Part shown: piece after piece, positions 1 to 12,133 of the stretch
Numbering within the stretch: position 1 is the first letter of the stretch
Layout: every line of letters starts with the position of its first letter
NCBI GenBank assembly: GCA_005408345.1
Contig: SEMN01000316.1
Coordinates: 186,001-250,000, forward strand
DNA from: Macquaria australasica
Taxonomy: Eukaryota; Chordata; Actinopteri; Centrarchiformes; Percichthyidae
Direction: 5' to 3'
DNA: 64,000 bases
Notes under the pieces: generated by a model
Database searches by the model: none
What the model saw: only the letters and a program-made list of their open reading frames with translations
What the model was told of the DNA's origin: nothing
Made by a program: the position numbers and the translations under genes

Positions 1-1040
1 AATGTCAGCCTGTCCAGCGTGTGCACCAACCACAGAGCATCCTGACAGGTCCACGTTGCAAACTTGGTGACATGACATCCGGACCTCAAGCTCCAGCTGC
101 CTTGTAGCACCACGGGACTACTTCCTCTAATTAGTTTCTTCATTTATCAGTCAGACCCTTCACCACATGCCGTTGATGTACAGTGATCCAGAAACCAAGA
201 GCGCTCCTTTGATATGGAAACAACACAATTCGTCACCTTCTCTGCTTCCCATCACAACTCGGACAAATGACATTGATTGTAATGATTGGCCATGTGAAGG
301 TGCTCCCTCGAGTTACTTCTGATTTGACTTTAATCTGAATCTAAAGGTGTGATCACAAACAGGCCAAGAATCAGCAGAGCATTTCACATGAATATCTCTG
401 GAACTCATTTCTCTCAGCGTCTGTACCTCGCTGTGAGGTGCGGATGGGAAACGAGAGACAACGCTGTAGTGGCTACAGCTGAGAGTAGATCTGTCACTCT
501 GCCAGCTGTCCTCTCTACATCCCTCCTCTGGCTTGGATGAGAGCTTTAACCTGGAGGCAAGGCAGCAGCAAACATATGCAAGTAATCTGTATAGGATAAA
601 TAACAGGATGATCTTATGACAGTCAGTGCAGCTCCTCTGGGCTTTGTTGTTGGCTTAGAAGAGGCAGCTCTCTGGAGGCAACAGTGCCAGGCTTCTAGCT
701 GTCACCCTGGAGACCTGGAGCCTGTTGCTCCAGTTCTTTACAAGTTCAAAATTAGCATTGTTGTAACTTGGGGATTTATGCTTCACTAAATTGAAACGGG
801 TTGCATCATACAAACTAGTTTTTATGTAGATATTAGATGTTACTAAATATTTAGACCCACTAACTGCCTGGTGTTGCGTGGCTAACTCAACCAAGTGACA
901 AAGCTAACATTGGCTTGTTAATATATGATGTTTGTAAAGTGCAGAGTAACGGAGGTAATGTGGAATATGACCCAACGCTTGATAAATACTGTTTAATAAT
1001 GATGTGAATGGGGAATATTTTAAATTACTTTTTATATATA

Positions 1041-1067
1041 CCCCCCCCCCCCCCCCAAAAAAAAAAA
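1041..1067. repeat. Homopolymer C run followed by A run
   Basis: Sixteen C are followed directly by eleven A, after a short TATA stretch. Such a tract is prone to length error in sequencing. Confidence 0.9.
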
Positions 1068-4000
1068 CTGTAATTTTTGGAGGCTATGCTACAGCTTGTA
1101 ATGCTAGAATGACCTCCTGTTTACATAGTTGATTGCTTTTGATTGGACAGCGCTACAGTAGTTTCCTAGTGGCCGATTTACGCTAAGTCCTTTAAATGGG
1201 GTAACCTGATTTAGTAAATCACTAGTTTTGGAACTAGCTAGTTGTTACTAAGAACTAAGGAAATTACACACCCTTTGGAGCATCAGGGGCATTGGAGAGG
1301 AGAGACATAAATCTACAAAAAAGGTCTATATATCAATACAAGGTTTTTCCACACTCATCTTTTACATTCTGTATAACTACACTTTCTTCAGTGAGTCTTA
1401 GTTTGGTGGTCACAAAAGTAAGGTCAAGGAAGGAGGACTATGGGAACAACGTGATCAAGAGGTCCTTTATTGAACAAAGGGCAAAATCTGGGTGTGAAAA
1501 TTCTCACACAGTTAAACATGACTTCAGATTCACACACCACACATGTGAAGGGCGGGGAACTATTTGGGAAATGTCTAACAGCGTGCGAGTAACGGATCAT
1601 AAACTTTTGCGTCTGTAGCAGCATTTTTTTCTCTCTCTTTTATTTGATGTTTGATGATTCATGATATTGGAGAACTCATATAGTGGAACCAAACAGCTTT
1701 ATGAATGTTTTTTGTTTCACCCAGTGATTCAACTGAAATATCTAAGCCTAACAAAAATCTCCTGAAAAGATAAACCCCAACACCAGATCGATCATTCTCG
1801 TCACCATGTCCGATCATCTTGCCAGTGCAGGTAAAGATTATGGATCTGCTCATTTCCTCTATTTGAGCCAAAGAGCAGATGGATTGCACATTAAAAGACT
1901 TCAGACGTGCCAATGGCCAATTTTAAAGGCAAAAAAAAAGTGGGATAGAGGCGACATCCTTTCAGGAAGGAGAAAGATTTAAAATGGCATGATTTTCCCA
2001 AGGCCTTTATAACCAAAAGGCAGTTGGAGAGAAGACTTAGAGTGAAATATAACCATCTTCAGTTTGTGTGATTCATTCTGTATATGGATTCATTACATTT
2101 CAGAGGAATGATGAGTCTATGCAATAAAAAACTCTGTGCAGCTCAAGCTTAAGATGCGCATTAGACAGCATGGCTAAGGAGGATCAACAAATTACACATT
2201 GGGGAATTAAATTAGGTGCAAAATGATGAATGCATGTGTGTTTATGGATTAATGTTCAGCCCACATGTTGAATATTGGTATAGATGTAATTCTTACCAGG
2301 ACCTTATTCTGGCTCAGCTATCGGAAGGATAACATTGCCTGATGCTTTACAAAGATTAATAACAAGCTTGGTCACACAGTACATTTACATTAGATGGATG
2401 AGAGCAGAACATTTTATCAGACATCTGTTCAACCCGACTAATCTCAGACAGTTGGAACTGAAGCTCGCTTGCAGAACCAAATAAAGCCGTGAACTGTTGC
2501 TAACACTGCACAGTGACTCGTGGTGGACTGTCATCCAAGAATACCACATAAAACCAAATCATTCTTATAAAGCTCTGCTGTCCCCACGGCTTTGAGCTGG
2601 GGCTTCAGCACTTATAAAGGGGATACTAAATCCCTTTAAGAGACTTTGTGGCCTCGAGGTTAAGGTAACAGTTAATTGTTTCGCTTGTGTCCTGAAGATA
2701 TTCTCAGTGAGCTCATGAATCAAGCATGTGACTTATGCATCAAGCCACATCCCTTCATTCTCCTCATGCAGCACGCAGCCTGTGATTTATGGCTGGACAG
2801 TGGCCTGCAGAGGTGTTGGATTCAATGAAATACAAGGGAGAACATCTGGAAAGCCTATTAGCTCCAAATCACAGCTTGGGCCAGTTTGATAGCGATGGCT
2901 GATGCGAGCCTGGAATTGACATGCTGATGCACACTGAGGGACACTGTGTCTTTCTCATCAAACAGACACGTGTGAACCAAGTTGGTTCATATTTTAAGTA
3001 GATCAATATTAATGGTCCTACTTAAAGCGCCAGGTGAGCTAACAAGAGCCTTAAATGAGCCTCTTCCATGTGTCCCTAATGTCTTCCAGATGTAGAGTAC
3101 TTCAGTCCTGTTGGCGTCCTTGGTTGGAAGCAAGAGAAACTTTTAATCTGAAAAATGAAAAGGCCTTGATAGGATAAAACATCCATTCCAAAGCTGCGTG
3201 ACACAGCCAGTGTTACACAAGTCATTCTAGTCAAGGATAATTGGGTAAGAAAGAGCATAGGCAGGGAGTGTCTGAACAAGGTACCCCTGCCTCCACTCAT
3301 CTCAGCCCTGTAATAAGAGCATGGGGAGGTGTACTGAAATACAACCCCATCACTATTCATCCTCACCCCCTTGATACAACAATGACTAGCACGCAGTCTG
3401 CTTTTCATTTAAGGGAATTACCTTTGGGAGGCCAGCAGACGTCTCCTGAGTTGCTCTGTGTGTGTTCTTCTCATCCCTGCAGAGCTGTCTCATTAACACA
3501 GAGCCCAGCAGGCTTGGTTTAGCATAGCCCCATCTCTGTCCTGCTGAAGCCTGCAGCCTGCTGCATGGAAGCTGAAAATAATGACTCACACACATAACAA
3601 AGTCCCTGTGCACAGTCCCCAGTTCCAGCACCACTCCCCAGGTTGCTGCAGCTTAAACCTCCAGCCTCTCTAACGAGTTGACTGTAATGTTGAGGCCACT
3701 TAAGAACAAGAGAGCCAGGAGGGAGAGCGTTATGTTAAGTAAAAAGAAATAGCACTAGCTTAGTGTACTTTTTGACTTTCATGAGAGATTTTGTGACAGC
3801 TTGTGTAGCTTACCTAATGAGGTTTTTGACATGGTACATGAGTTTAGCTTTTCAGTGTGAAGCATAACCTGTTGTCTTTTTTCAGTTTGGAGTGGAGCAG
3901 CTATTACCCTTTTCTCTGTAAAACATGTTTTACAGCCACTGAAAATACCTAATTATTCAATCATCAGTAGGGTGGCCACTTCCTTTAGAACACTTATGAG

Positions 4001-7000
4001 TTCAGGCGTCATCTCACCGGGGTGTGGCTCATATCATTTACATTTCATTAAAGCACACTGTGAGACATCATTGATTTCTCAGTAAACCAGGAGTTTCCAT
4101 GATGCAAGCTCATGGGTGGGGGGAGCGGTAGACGTGTCACCCATCAGGAGCTGTCAGGAGCTGTCAGAGGACAGGATCCAGACCCTTGGCCAGGAGAGGC
4201 CAGGCCAGCCAGCTGTCACCTCTCTGACACTGGCTGAGACCATCCATCTGGCTGAGAGAGGCCCACCACGGGTGGAGAGGAACTCGCCAGATCCCAGACT
4301 ACATGCACATGAAGGCAGGAATGTGCGCACACTAGCAGACATGTTTCACGTGCACATAGACACATGAAAAAACATTTATGCACGTACAATGACATACATG
4401 CACTTCTCTATGCATGTACAATGCTGCATGCCAGAGCTATTTTGGGTAATCACCAGCACAATCTGCGGCACTGTCCACATGAATCATTCCCCCACAGACA
4501 GATCCGGGAAACAGAAGTGACACGCTGCCATCAAGCTGAACAGACACAAATAAACAATTATAACATTTGGCTGTAACGCTCGCTTTCACATACAGTAACT
4601 CTCTGTCTCACAGAGTGAGCTTTAACAGCAGGAGTTTTTTTCCATATACCTATGCATCATTATGGAGTACATAAAAAGCCCTCTGCTGGCAATAATGTTT
4701 GAATCAGTGTCAAGCTCCCTTTACTCCAAATTTAGACACACCACAGTAGTAGATATATCTCTCCTTGTTAGGTTTCACTGGATTTTTTACTGCTGTGATA
4801 CTCATGTAAAGTAAAACAACAAGATCACAGCACGCTGGCCGAGCGTGGAACACATCGACCCTGGCAATGTTTAAGTAAGAGGGGTCAGCGGAGTTGCCAG
4901 ACATATGGAGAGCATTTGGACATTTTCAGACTCCGCATCGACCACAACAGAGCCAGACAGAGTGTTGTACATCTTGTTTTGGTAACTTCTCATTTTCATA
5001 AAAATCTTAAATAGCCACAATTGTCCCCAAAATTCTGGATCTATTTTACAAAAAAAAAAAACATATTTAACGCGATTATACATTTCCTATTTTCAATATT
5101 TTTTCACTGAAGGCTGAAATTCATTATGACTCAATTTATTGTCATTGGACATGTGCTTCAACTGAAAAGCACATCTCTCTGATAAATTCCTTTAGCATAA
5201 TTTAAAATGGAATTTCTGTCTTTTGGGTCGTAAGGATTTATTCAGTTAGTGAGGACTCTGATAAAACCAATTAACCAAGGCACAGTTTAAATGTGGGTGA
5301 CCTCTATGTCAAAACTTTAGTTTCAACCCGCTGTGCTGTAAAAAAAATCTTGCCTTTTCCTGATTGTGAAGTTATATACTCAAAGCAGCAGTTAGATTTA
5401 AAGGCTTTTGAATTTATCTCAGAATTTATTTAATAATTTCTGTGAACAATACTCCTCGCAGTCAATGAGTACACGGCAGGGGGTACTCTATGATTGTGGC
5501 AGAAAGCCATGCCATCTTTTTGGTGTGAAGACAAAACAGCCAGAAATACATCACCAGACTGGCAACAATCACCTAGAGCTGTAGTCCCAACGCATTATTT
5601 CCTCCCATTATTAACAGAGGTTGGTAAGTATTCAGAGTAAAGTAAAGGTGATTATATTCAAAGCCCGGGACAAAAACAGTTAAAAGAGCATCTCTGTGCA
5701 CTCAAATGCAGTATGTTATTCTGGTGAAGTCATCATGAGTTCTTATCACGCTCAAGAGATGAGAGGCAACAGCGAGCCATGAGAAATGTTACTGGAAGCG
5801 CAGAGCAGACTCAGGAAGGCAAAGACAGACAGAGGAGGAGAGCAGGAGACTGAGATCAATGATAATGTGTTCTGATGACATAGCTGAGAGAGCTGCTCCC
5901 CTCTGGTGGTCTCACCATCGACCAAGTCAGAGTTGAAGAGAGTGAATTTTGTTTGGATTGGCTTTAATCTTCCCATCAGACAATATGAGGCAGGCGGTAT
6001 GCTACAAGTGTTTTCCATTTTGCCACAAGAGAATTGTGTCAGGTTCTGCAAGTGCACAAGCACAGATACGTCAGCGCGGCACATTGACAGGCAGCTTGTT
6101 CAAATAAAGAACTGACAAAGCTCTGAACTGAGCGGCTCGACTGGTGAGAAAAGTATTTACAGAAACACATGCACATGACAACAGAAAACAAAAACAAAGT
6201 GATTCCCTCTGCTGGTTCTCAGAAACTGTCTGTCCATGGTGCTGAAAGGATATATTTCCAATTGTTGAAAAGGGCTATGCATACTTTTTCCACTCTAAAG
6301 TTAATTACAAATGGTTACAGAGTAGTTTAAAAATGTGCGCAAATAGAAAACATAAGCTTTTTTGACAGCTTTGCCTATGCAAAGTCAAGAGTGTTCAACA
6401 ACTTGTGCGGAGCTTATCTTTGACAAATAGCATCATATGGTGCTGGTTGTTTTAGACAAAAGAGTGTGAAACCAGATGATGAGTGGTGCTCACTGCAAGA
6501 GAATACTAAATGTGAATGAAATATACAAATGTGTTCTCCATCTATTGCATCTGTCTCAAAAGACCCCATGCTCTGCAGGACCAAATAGCAGAAGAACACA
6601 GAACAAGTGTCTACAGGCATGCTTAGTGGTGTGCCTGTACTGTTTAGATAAAATACCAAAATTTGGTGTGTATGTGTCCATACCGCAAAGATGAAAGCCG
6701 TCTCCAAAGCAAATGCCCAAGAACATCTATAATGAAAACATGTACATACTCCAAGAATTTTTCTGGCCAAACAGAAGAAAATATTTACTTACTGACTTAA
6801 CAATTGATGTTTCAGGGGGAAATTATTGCCAAGATGTTGTGTGACACAGAAAGTGTGCAGGCACACAGACGTGATCAAACTCCAAACTCCAGCCAGGCCA
6901 CAAGGAGATGTCTGAGACTCTGTAATTAGCTTTAAGCTGTCCTGATGTTAAATAATCCACCATGAGACTCACGCAAACATGGCTACCACGGTGCATACCT

Positions 7001-8816
7001 TCATTCACTCTGGAGGTCTAATAACCAGTGTTTATATTGTGGCCACCAAATATGAACATGGCAACAGTGGTGTGTTTGATAGGCCGTGTGTTGTTCAAAC
7101 ACAACCAAACAGTAGATAACATCCTCAAATTAACTTCCTTATTAGTGGAGTTATGACAGCATGATTGCTGTATAAATCTCAACAATGACCTGATCAGGTT
7201 TTTCCCTCTCAGAGCAAGGCCTCTGTCATTACGATCACAAAGGAGCTGAGGTGTACTTGTAGTTACTTGAATTATTTCTGACTACTGAGATCATTTTTGG
7301 TTCAGAGAGGACAGTCAAACAGCTTTCAATCATCTACCCTACACCTATTTTATCTGTCCCATTTTTAGCATTTATAGGTGTATAAGTAGTACATTAATAA
7401 GTGTTTCCACTGTGTTGGTTGCTGCCGTGGGTATAATAATCTTTCTGCCTTGGGCATTTTACATGATGACAAAATGTTAGCAGAAAAATAAGAGCATAGA
7501 GGTTGAGTTGGACCCACATATACAGTCATAAACATGAGTCACCCAAGAGGGAAATCTTGTTTAATATAATATAATAATAACACTGGCAAACAATGCTCTA
7601 CTATCACTTCTCATAAAAGCAGTGTCCAAAGACAAATCAGGCCTTAATAGAGGTATTTTATAGAGATAGGAAAGGGATATTATTTCATCATAATGTCTCA
7701 ACCACACTTAACAATTTATCCACCTAATTATGGTGGGTGCCCAGGTTGCACTGTCACAGTAAAGTATGGCCCAGAAAGAGCCAAGAACTTTTATTGAGCT
7801 GATATTAATTGATTTGTCCTGACCTACCCAGACATGGCCTCCCCGGGCTCGGCTTCCTCAGTGGAGCAGTGCCAAGGTCTGTCCTAACTCTGCATAAAAA
7901 TAAATGAGAAGCTATGGGGCTCGTCTCTAAAGCCAGGGGATATTGTTCGATTTCACGTCAGCCCTCCAGGAGGCAATTTAAACAAGCCAGCATGCTAATC
8001 AACCTGGTATAAAAGGCTGTTCTGGAGGGTGGCCCACCCTCCTTTTTTTCTCGTCTCTCCTATTGCAACCAAGGCCAAAAAAAAGATCTAAACAATCTGA
8101 GGGGAAAAGTATAATTGGGCCTGTATCTGAGGGAACATTACACTCCAGTGTAATGTTATTATATGATGTGGAAAAGGAAACAAGTACTCTAACTTTTAAA
8201 GGCATGCCCTGGCCAGTTAGGCTGGCATGCCAATGTCACAATTTGTTTTTTTTCAAAATCCAGGAAAAACTCAAAAAAGCCACTTAGGTGTAACAATCAT
8301 CCCAGAGAAAAGATGTTTATATAAAAACATGTTGGCATGGAGAAATCATCACTCCACTGGAAGACTCTGAGCCAGGATGTGAGCTTCCCTGCTGCCATCA
8401 GCACATCAACAATGTCTCAGTGGAACCACATTGTGACCCTTGTCTGAGAAGGCAGAGCCCCGATCCCCACAAATAATTCAATACTCTAATATCCCCTTGG
8501 TATTTGTTGCGACCACAGAAATACGATAGTGTTCATTCTCTGCTTGTGCCCTGAACCCACAGGTCAGGTGGTAGCAGATCACAGACTTTTCTGTGACTCA
8601 GAGGTTAAACTAATCATGCATGACTTTCTCACATGGCCCAACCAGTACCTTTAGAAATCTACACCAGCTTGTCATGCAACAGTGGGTGAACCTGCCTTTC
8701 ATGCATTTACATCACTGAGCACTTTAGTTGGTTTGACTGCTGGTTTACTGTGGTCTCTGCTTTGCTTCTCACTAATCAAATGACCTACAACAGTCATTAA
8801 TATCCAAAATGTGATG

Positions 8817-9280
8817 TAACTGTCCATTTAAGTAGACACATTTCTTTAAACTGCACCAACAATCTCCCTGAACCTCTCTGAATGATATCTTTGAACCTGC
8901 ACAGTCCCACACATTCCCACACATTGCATTTATACAACACCTCATCAACACCTTGCCCTGAACCCAAAGTAATGTCACATATCTGTATGTTTAAGGCTTT
9001 ATTTTCTGCAATAAATTCCTGTAAAGCCACATTGACCATCACATTCTTCAACTGTGTATTTGTTAAGCTTGCCTCTTTATCGAAGGATGTCCTTCAACCA
9101 TCTGTGTTCTTATTTCTAATTTATAAAAATCAGAGGACCTTGACTAGAGGTAAGAGCTAATAAACACTGCCCCCTATTGATGCAAACATGTTCTTACAGT
9201 TACTTACCAATATCACCTGATGCAGTGTCAGTATGATGCAGTATGTGTGTGGGTTATAGTTTTGCTGTGCTAAGCTGTCA
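8817..9280. repeat. Outer copy of a local segmental duplication
   Basis: This segment is a diverged copy of 9878-10308. Both open with TAACTGTCCATTTAAGTAGA and keep the same order of phrases to the shared end CTAAGCTGTCA. The two copies differ by scattered substitutions and small indels. The second copy lies inside the hAT element at 9508-10990, while this one lies just outside it. No coding function is apparent. Confidence 0.85.
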
Positions 9281-9507
9281 TTTTCAGCATTTTCATCATT
9301 TTCCCCCTGGTCTCAAAAAAAATGTGCATGAAAATATATGGGCGAAAAGATGTCTGACTGCAGATTTTTAAAGTTTGCACGGAGAATACTTTTGTATTAT
9401 CATAGGTATACATATACGTTGATATTACTCACCCAAATCAGCTGAAGCATTTTGATTCTAAGATCTGTTGTTAAAGTTTTAACCATGTTAGTCAGTGGAC
9501 TTCTAAC

Positions 9508-10990
9508 TAGAGCTGAAACGATTACAAACAGAAAAATAATCGGGGGCTATTTTGACAATCGATTAATCGTTTGTCATTTTTCAAGCAAAAATGCAAATTT
9601 TTAAATTTTTAAATAAAATTTTAAATTCACTTGATTCACTTAATTGTGAGGATTTGCTGACCTGTTCGTAGTGATTGACTCCTAGTATTTGGAAGTGTTT
9701 TTTGTTCCAGTACAGTAGGCTTACGCACTGATAGGTACAAGGGAACAAAATGTGAAGTTAGGGAAGGGGATAACAATCTAGGAACTGTAGATATGTTTTC
9801 ACCAACAGGTAGGCCTACCTATTCTATTTTTATGGGGTGCAGTAGGACCTACTGAATAACAACCTGGCGTTTGTGAGTAACTGTCCATTTAAGTAGACAC
9901 GTTTCTTTAAACTACACTAACAATCACCCTGAATATCTCTGAACCGGCACAGTCCCACACATTCCTACACAATGCATCTATATAACACCTCATCAACACC
10001 CTGCCCTGAACTCAAAGTAACATCATATATCTGTACGTTTAAGACTTGAATGTTCTGCAATAAATTCCTGTAAAACTATATTTGACGGTCACATTTTTCA
10101 ACTGTGTATTTGTTAAGCGAGCTTCTATATCTAAGGATGTCCTTCAATCATCTCAGTGGTCTTATTTCTAATTTCTAAAAATCAGTCCTTGACTAGAGGT
10201 AAGAGCTAATAAACACTGTTCCCTACTGACATAAACATGTTCTTACTAATATCACCTGATGCAGTGCAGTATGTGTGTGGGTTATAGTTTTACTGCGCTA
10301 AGCTGTCAAACACACCATTAGTTTATTACTTTATTTTTCTCTTATTTCATTGCAAATGTATTGCATTTCATTTCGACAATCACAACATGGCTTCTCCTCT
10401 AAATACATTCCCTGAGTTTTCTGTCTAAAAGCAAATCCTGCAACCTTCAATAAATATTCTGGTACTATTACTACAATATTTATTTCTAAACAGTGGAATC
10501 TGAGCTTTTATTACAAGAGAAGAAACTGGAAATAAACTACTCATAAATCACACTCACACTAGCATTGCCTTTACTAATCAATGCAATAAAAACAGTTCCA
10601 AAACACCCATCATCAGCGGAAAAACTACGGCAAGAGAAAGGTTAAAAAAATTAGGAAAGGTAAACAATGTGTCATGCATGAAAATCAAAAGAAGGAATGA
10701 ATAATGACAAATATACAGAGAATGTCTGGGAAGTTTTAATTATTATCACAACAATGAATGAATTAGCAGAAATAAACTGGTCTCAAAAAAATGTGCATGT
10801 GATTCATTTAATTGTGAGGATTTGCTGACCTGTTTGTAAGTGATTGTAAACTGAATATCTTTGGGTTTTGGACCGATGGTCAGACAAAATAAGACATTTG
10901 AAGACAACCCCGTAGTCCAAACGATTAATCGATTGAGAAAATAATCTGCAGATGAATCGATAATGAAAATAATCGTTAGTTGCAGCCCTA
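9508..10990. mobile_element. Non-autonomous hAT-type DNA transposon with 8-bp TSD
   Basis: The element runs from TAGAGCTGAAACGATTA to a matching inverted end, ATCGTTAGTTGCAGCCCTA. It is flanked by the direct repeat CTTCTAAC at 9500-9507 and 10991-10998. An 8-bp target duplication is the hallmark of hAT insertion. The ends carry the AATCGATTAATCG-type phrases found in several degenerate copies elsewhere in the window (15.3, 17.4, 22.4 and 60.6 kb). No transposase frame is present, so movement must have depended on an enzyme supplied in trans. The interior has been enlarged: the phrase around ATTTGCTGACCTGTT occurs at about 9650 and again at about 10820, and between the two lies a copy of the flanking sequence. 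Confidence 0.85.
9878..10308. repeat. Inner copy of the local duplication, inside the hAT element
   Basis: This copy is homologous to 8817-9280 in the same orientation. It sits within the hAT element, between two copies of an element-internal phrase. A further matching phrase, CTGGTCTCAAAAAAA, occurs after each copy (about 9309 and 10778), with roughly 470 bp of extra sequence inserted in the element version. Confidence 0.8.
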
Positions 10991-10998
10991 CTTCTAAC

Positions 10999-11700
10999 AA
11001 GCTTATTTGTATTACACCTTAGTGTCCTTATTATGAGTAAGATCAAAGGACATAGCATGAGAATTATAAGAGCTTTTAAATAAAAAATTGTTAGTAATAA
11101 AAAAATAGTTAAATATATAGCTTCTTACATAATTACTTAATTAAAAAAAACACAGCAACATTGGTCAATACTTTTTTGCAAACAATAAAAAATTAAATAT
11201 ATAATGCAGCTGTTAGTCAAAAACATTACATGAATAATATTAAAATTAGATAAGTAATTAAAAGTAGTGTAAGAGATAAGTACTGGAAATGAAACAACCC
11301 CAATTGGTTGGATGAGGGTTAAGTGTCAGATCAGGTTGTCTGTTGTTTATATCTCACTGTTTATAAGATATGTAAAAAAAAAATGTAAAAAAAAATGGTT
11401 AACTCTTATATTTTAAAATCCTGCAACAATTTAGATTTCTTTTGTTATTCAGTTGACTTGTATCACTGGTGAGACCTTTATATTTTGTTGCTTACAGAGA
11501 TAGATGTCCCATCCATCTGCTTTTGGACCTCGACCTAAAAATTGTCCATCTTTTTCACTCAGGTCATCGTCTTATTTTTTGTTGCTTTCTGACCTCAATG
11601 GCTCTTACTGCATGTCCATTTCACCATCACAATTTTTTTACAGTCCCACTGTGAATATTTGTCTGCCTATCTATCTGCTTCCTTCTTAAATTCTTTCACT
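10999..11700. other. AT-rich spacer downstream of the CD2-like gene
   Basis: AT-rich sequence lies between the hAT element and the 3' end of the minus-strand receptor gene. It probably includes that gene's 3' untranslated region, but no polyadenylation signal could be assigned with confidence. Confidence 0.4.
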
Positions 11701-11727
11701 TTTTCCAGTTGTATAAAAAAAAACTAT

Positions 11728-12133
11728 TCATCTTCCTTTTTCTTTTGTATCAGTCAAACTCTTGTTGTCTGACTCTTCTTTTGGGCCACACTGGAGCTCA
11801 TTTTCAGCAGTTCCCTCCTCACCTTTATCTGTCTCCGCTGTGCTGCTGTCTGACTGCCCCTCAGAGTCCTGTCTGGTCTTGCCATCTTCTTCTCGATCTG
11901 GGTCTGCAGGTGCAGGGTCTGGGGACTCTTGAAAGGTATTGGTGTCCCTGTTGTCTGGTTTTGTTGGTGTGGGGCTCTGAGGCTGCTGGGAGGTAGTGTC
12001 ACCCACACTGTCTGTTTCTTGCTGGTGGCCTTCTCCTGTGTGTGTTTCTTCCTGTGACAAGTTGGAATGTGGCTCATGTAGTGTTGTTTCTGAACTGTTC
12101 TGTTCAGGAACGCTGGATGACTGCTCGTCTGAT
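11728..12133 (-). pseudogene. Frameshifted remainder of the last tail exon
   Basis: Beyond the TAA at 12136-12134 the minus strand stays open in another frame down to 11728. It continues the same repeat as the intact exon (SQEETHTGEGHQQETD, then a proline-rich QSPTPTKPDN block) and ends in a different C-terminus rich in Glu and Lys. Compared with the intact paralogue, one extra base in an A-rich tract near 12140 explains the shift. It may be true decay into 3' UTR, or a base error in the assembly. Confidence 0.6.

Larger units (their letters stand above)
1..9499. other. Intergenic stretch without a recognised gene
   Basis: I found no open reading frame here with recognisable domains or with exon-like splice borders. 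The open frames are short and of unbiased composition. The stretch contains a C16 run followed by an A run at 1041-1067, and the outer copy of a roughly 460-bp duplicated segment at 8817-9280. Unexpressed regulatory elements are possible, but they cannot be told from neutral DNA without a cross-species alignment. Confidence 0.5.

Noticed and set aside
349..540. Open frame near the left end considered as part of an upstream gene
   Set aside because: No splice borders, domain or leader were found, and codon content looks random.
4116..4367. Eighty-three-codon plus-strand frame
   Set aside because: Ordinary composition, no domain, and an equally long antisense frame. No splice or promoter context supports it.
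11709..11996. Plus-strand open frame of 95 codons opposite the acidic tail exon
   Set aside because: It is the antisense shadow of the Glu/Ser/Pro-rich minus-strand repeat, and the same shadow recurs at 13721-14017 opposite the paralogous exon.
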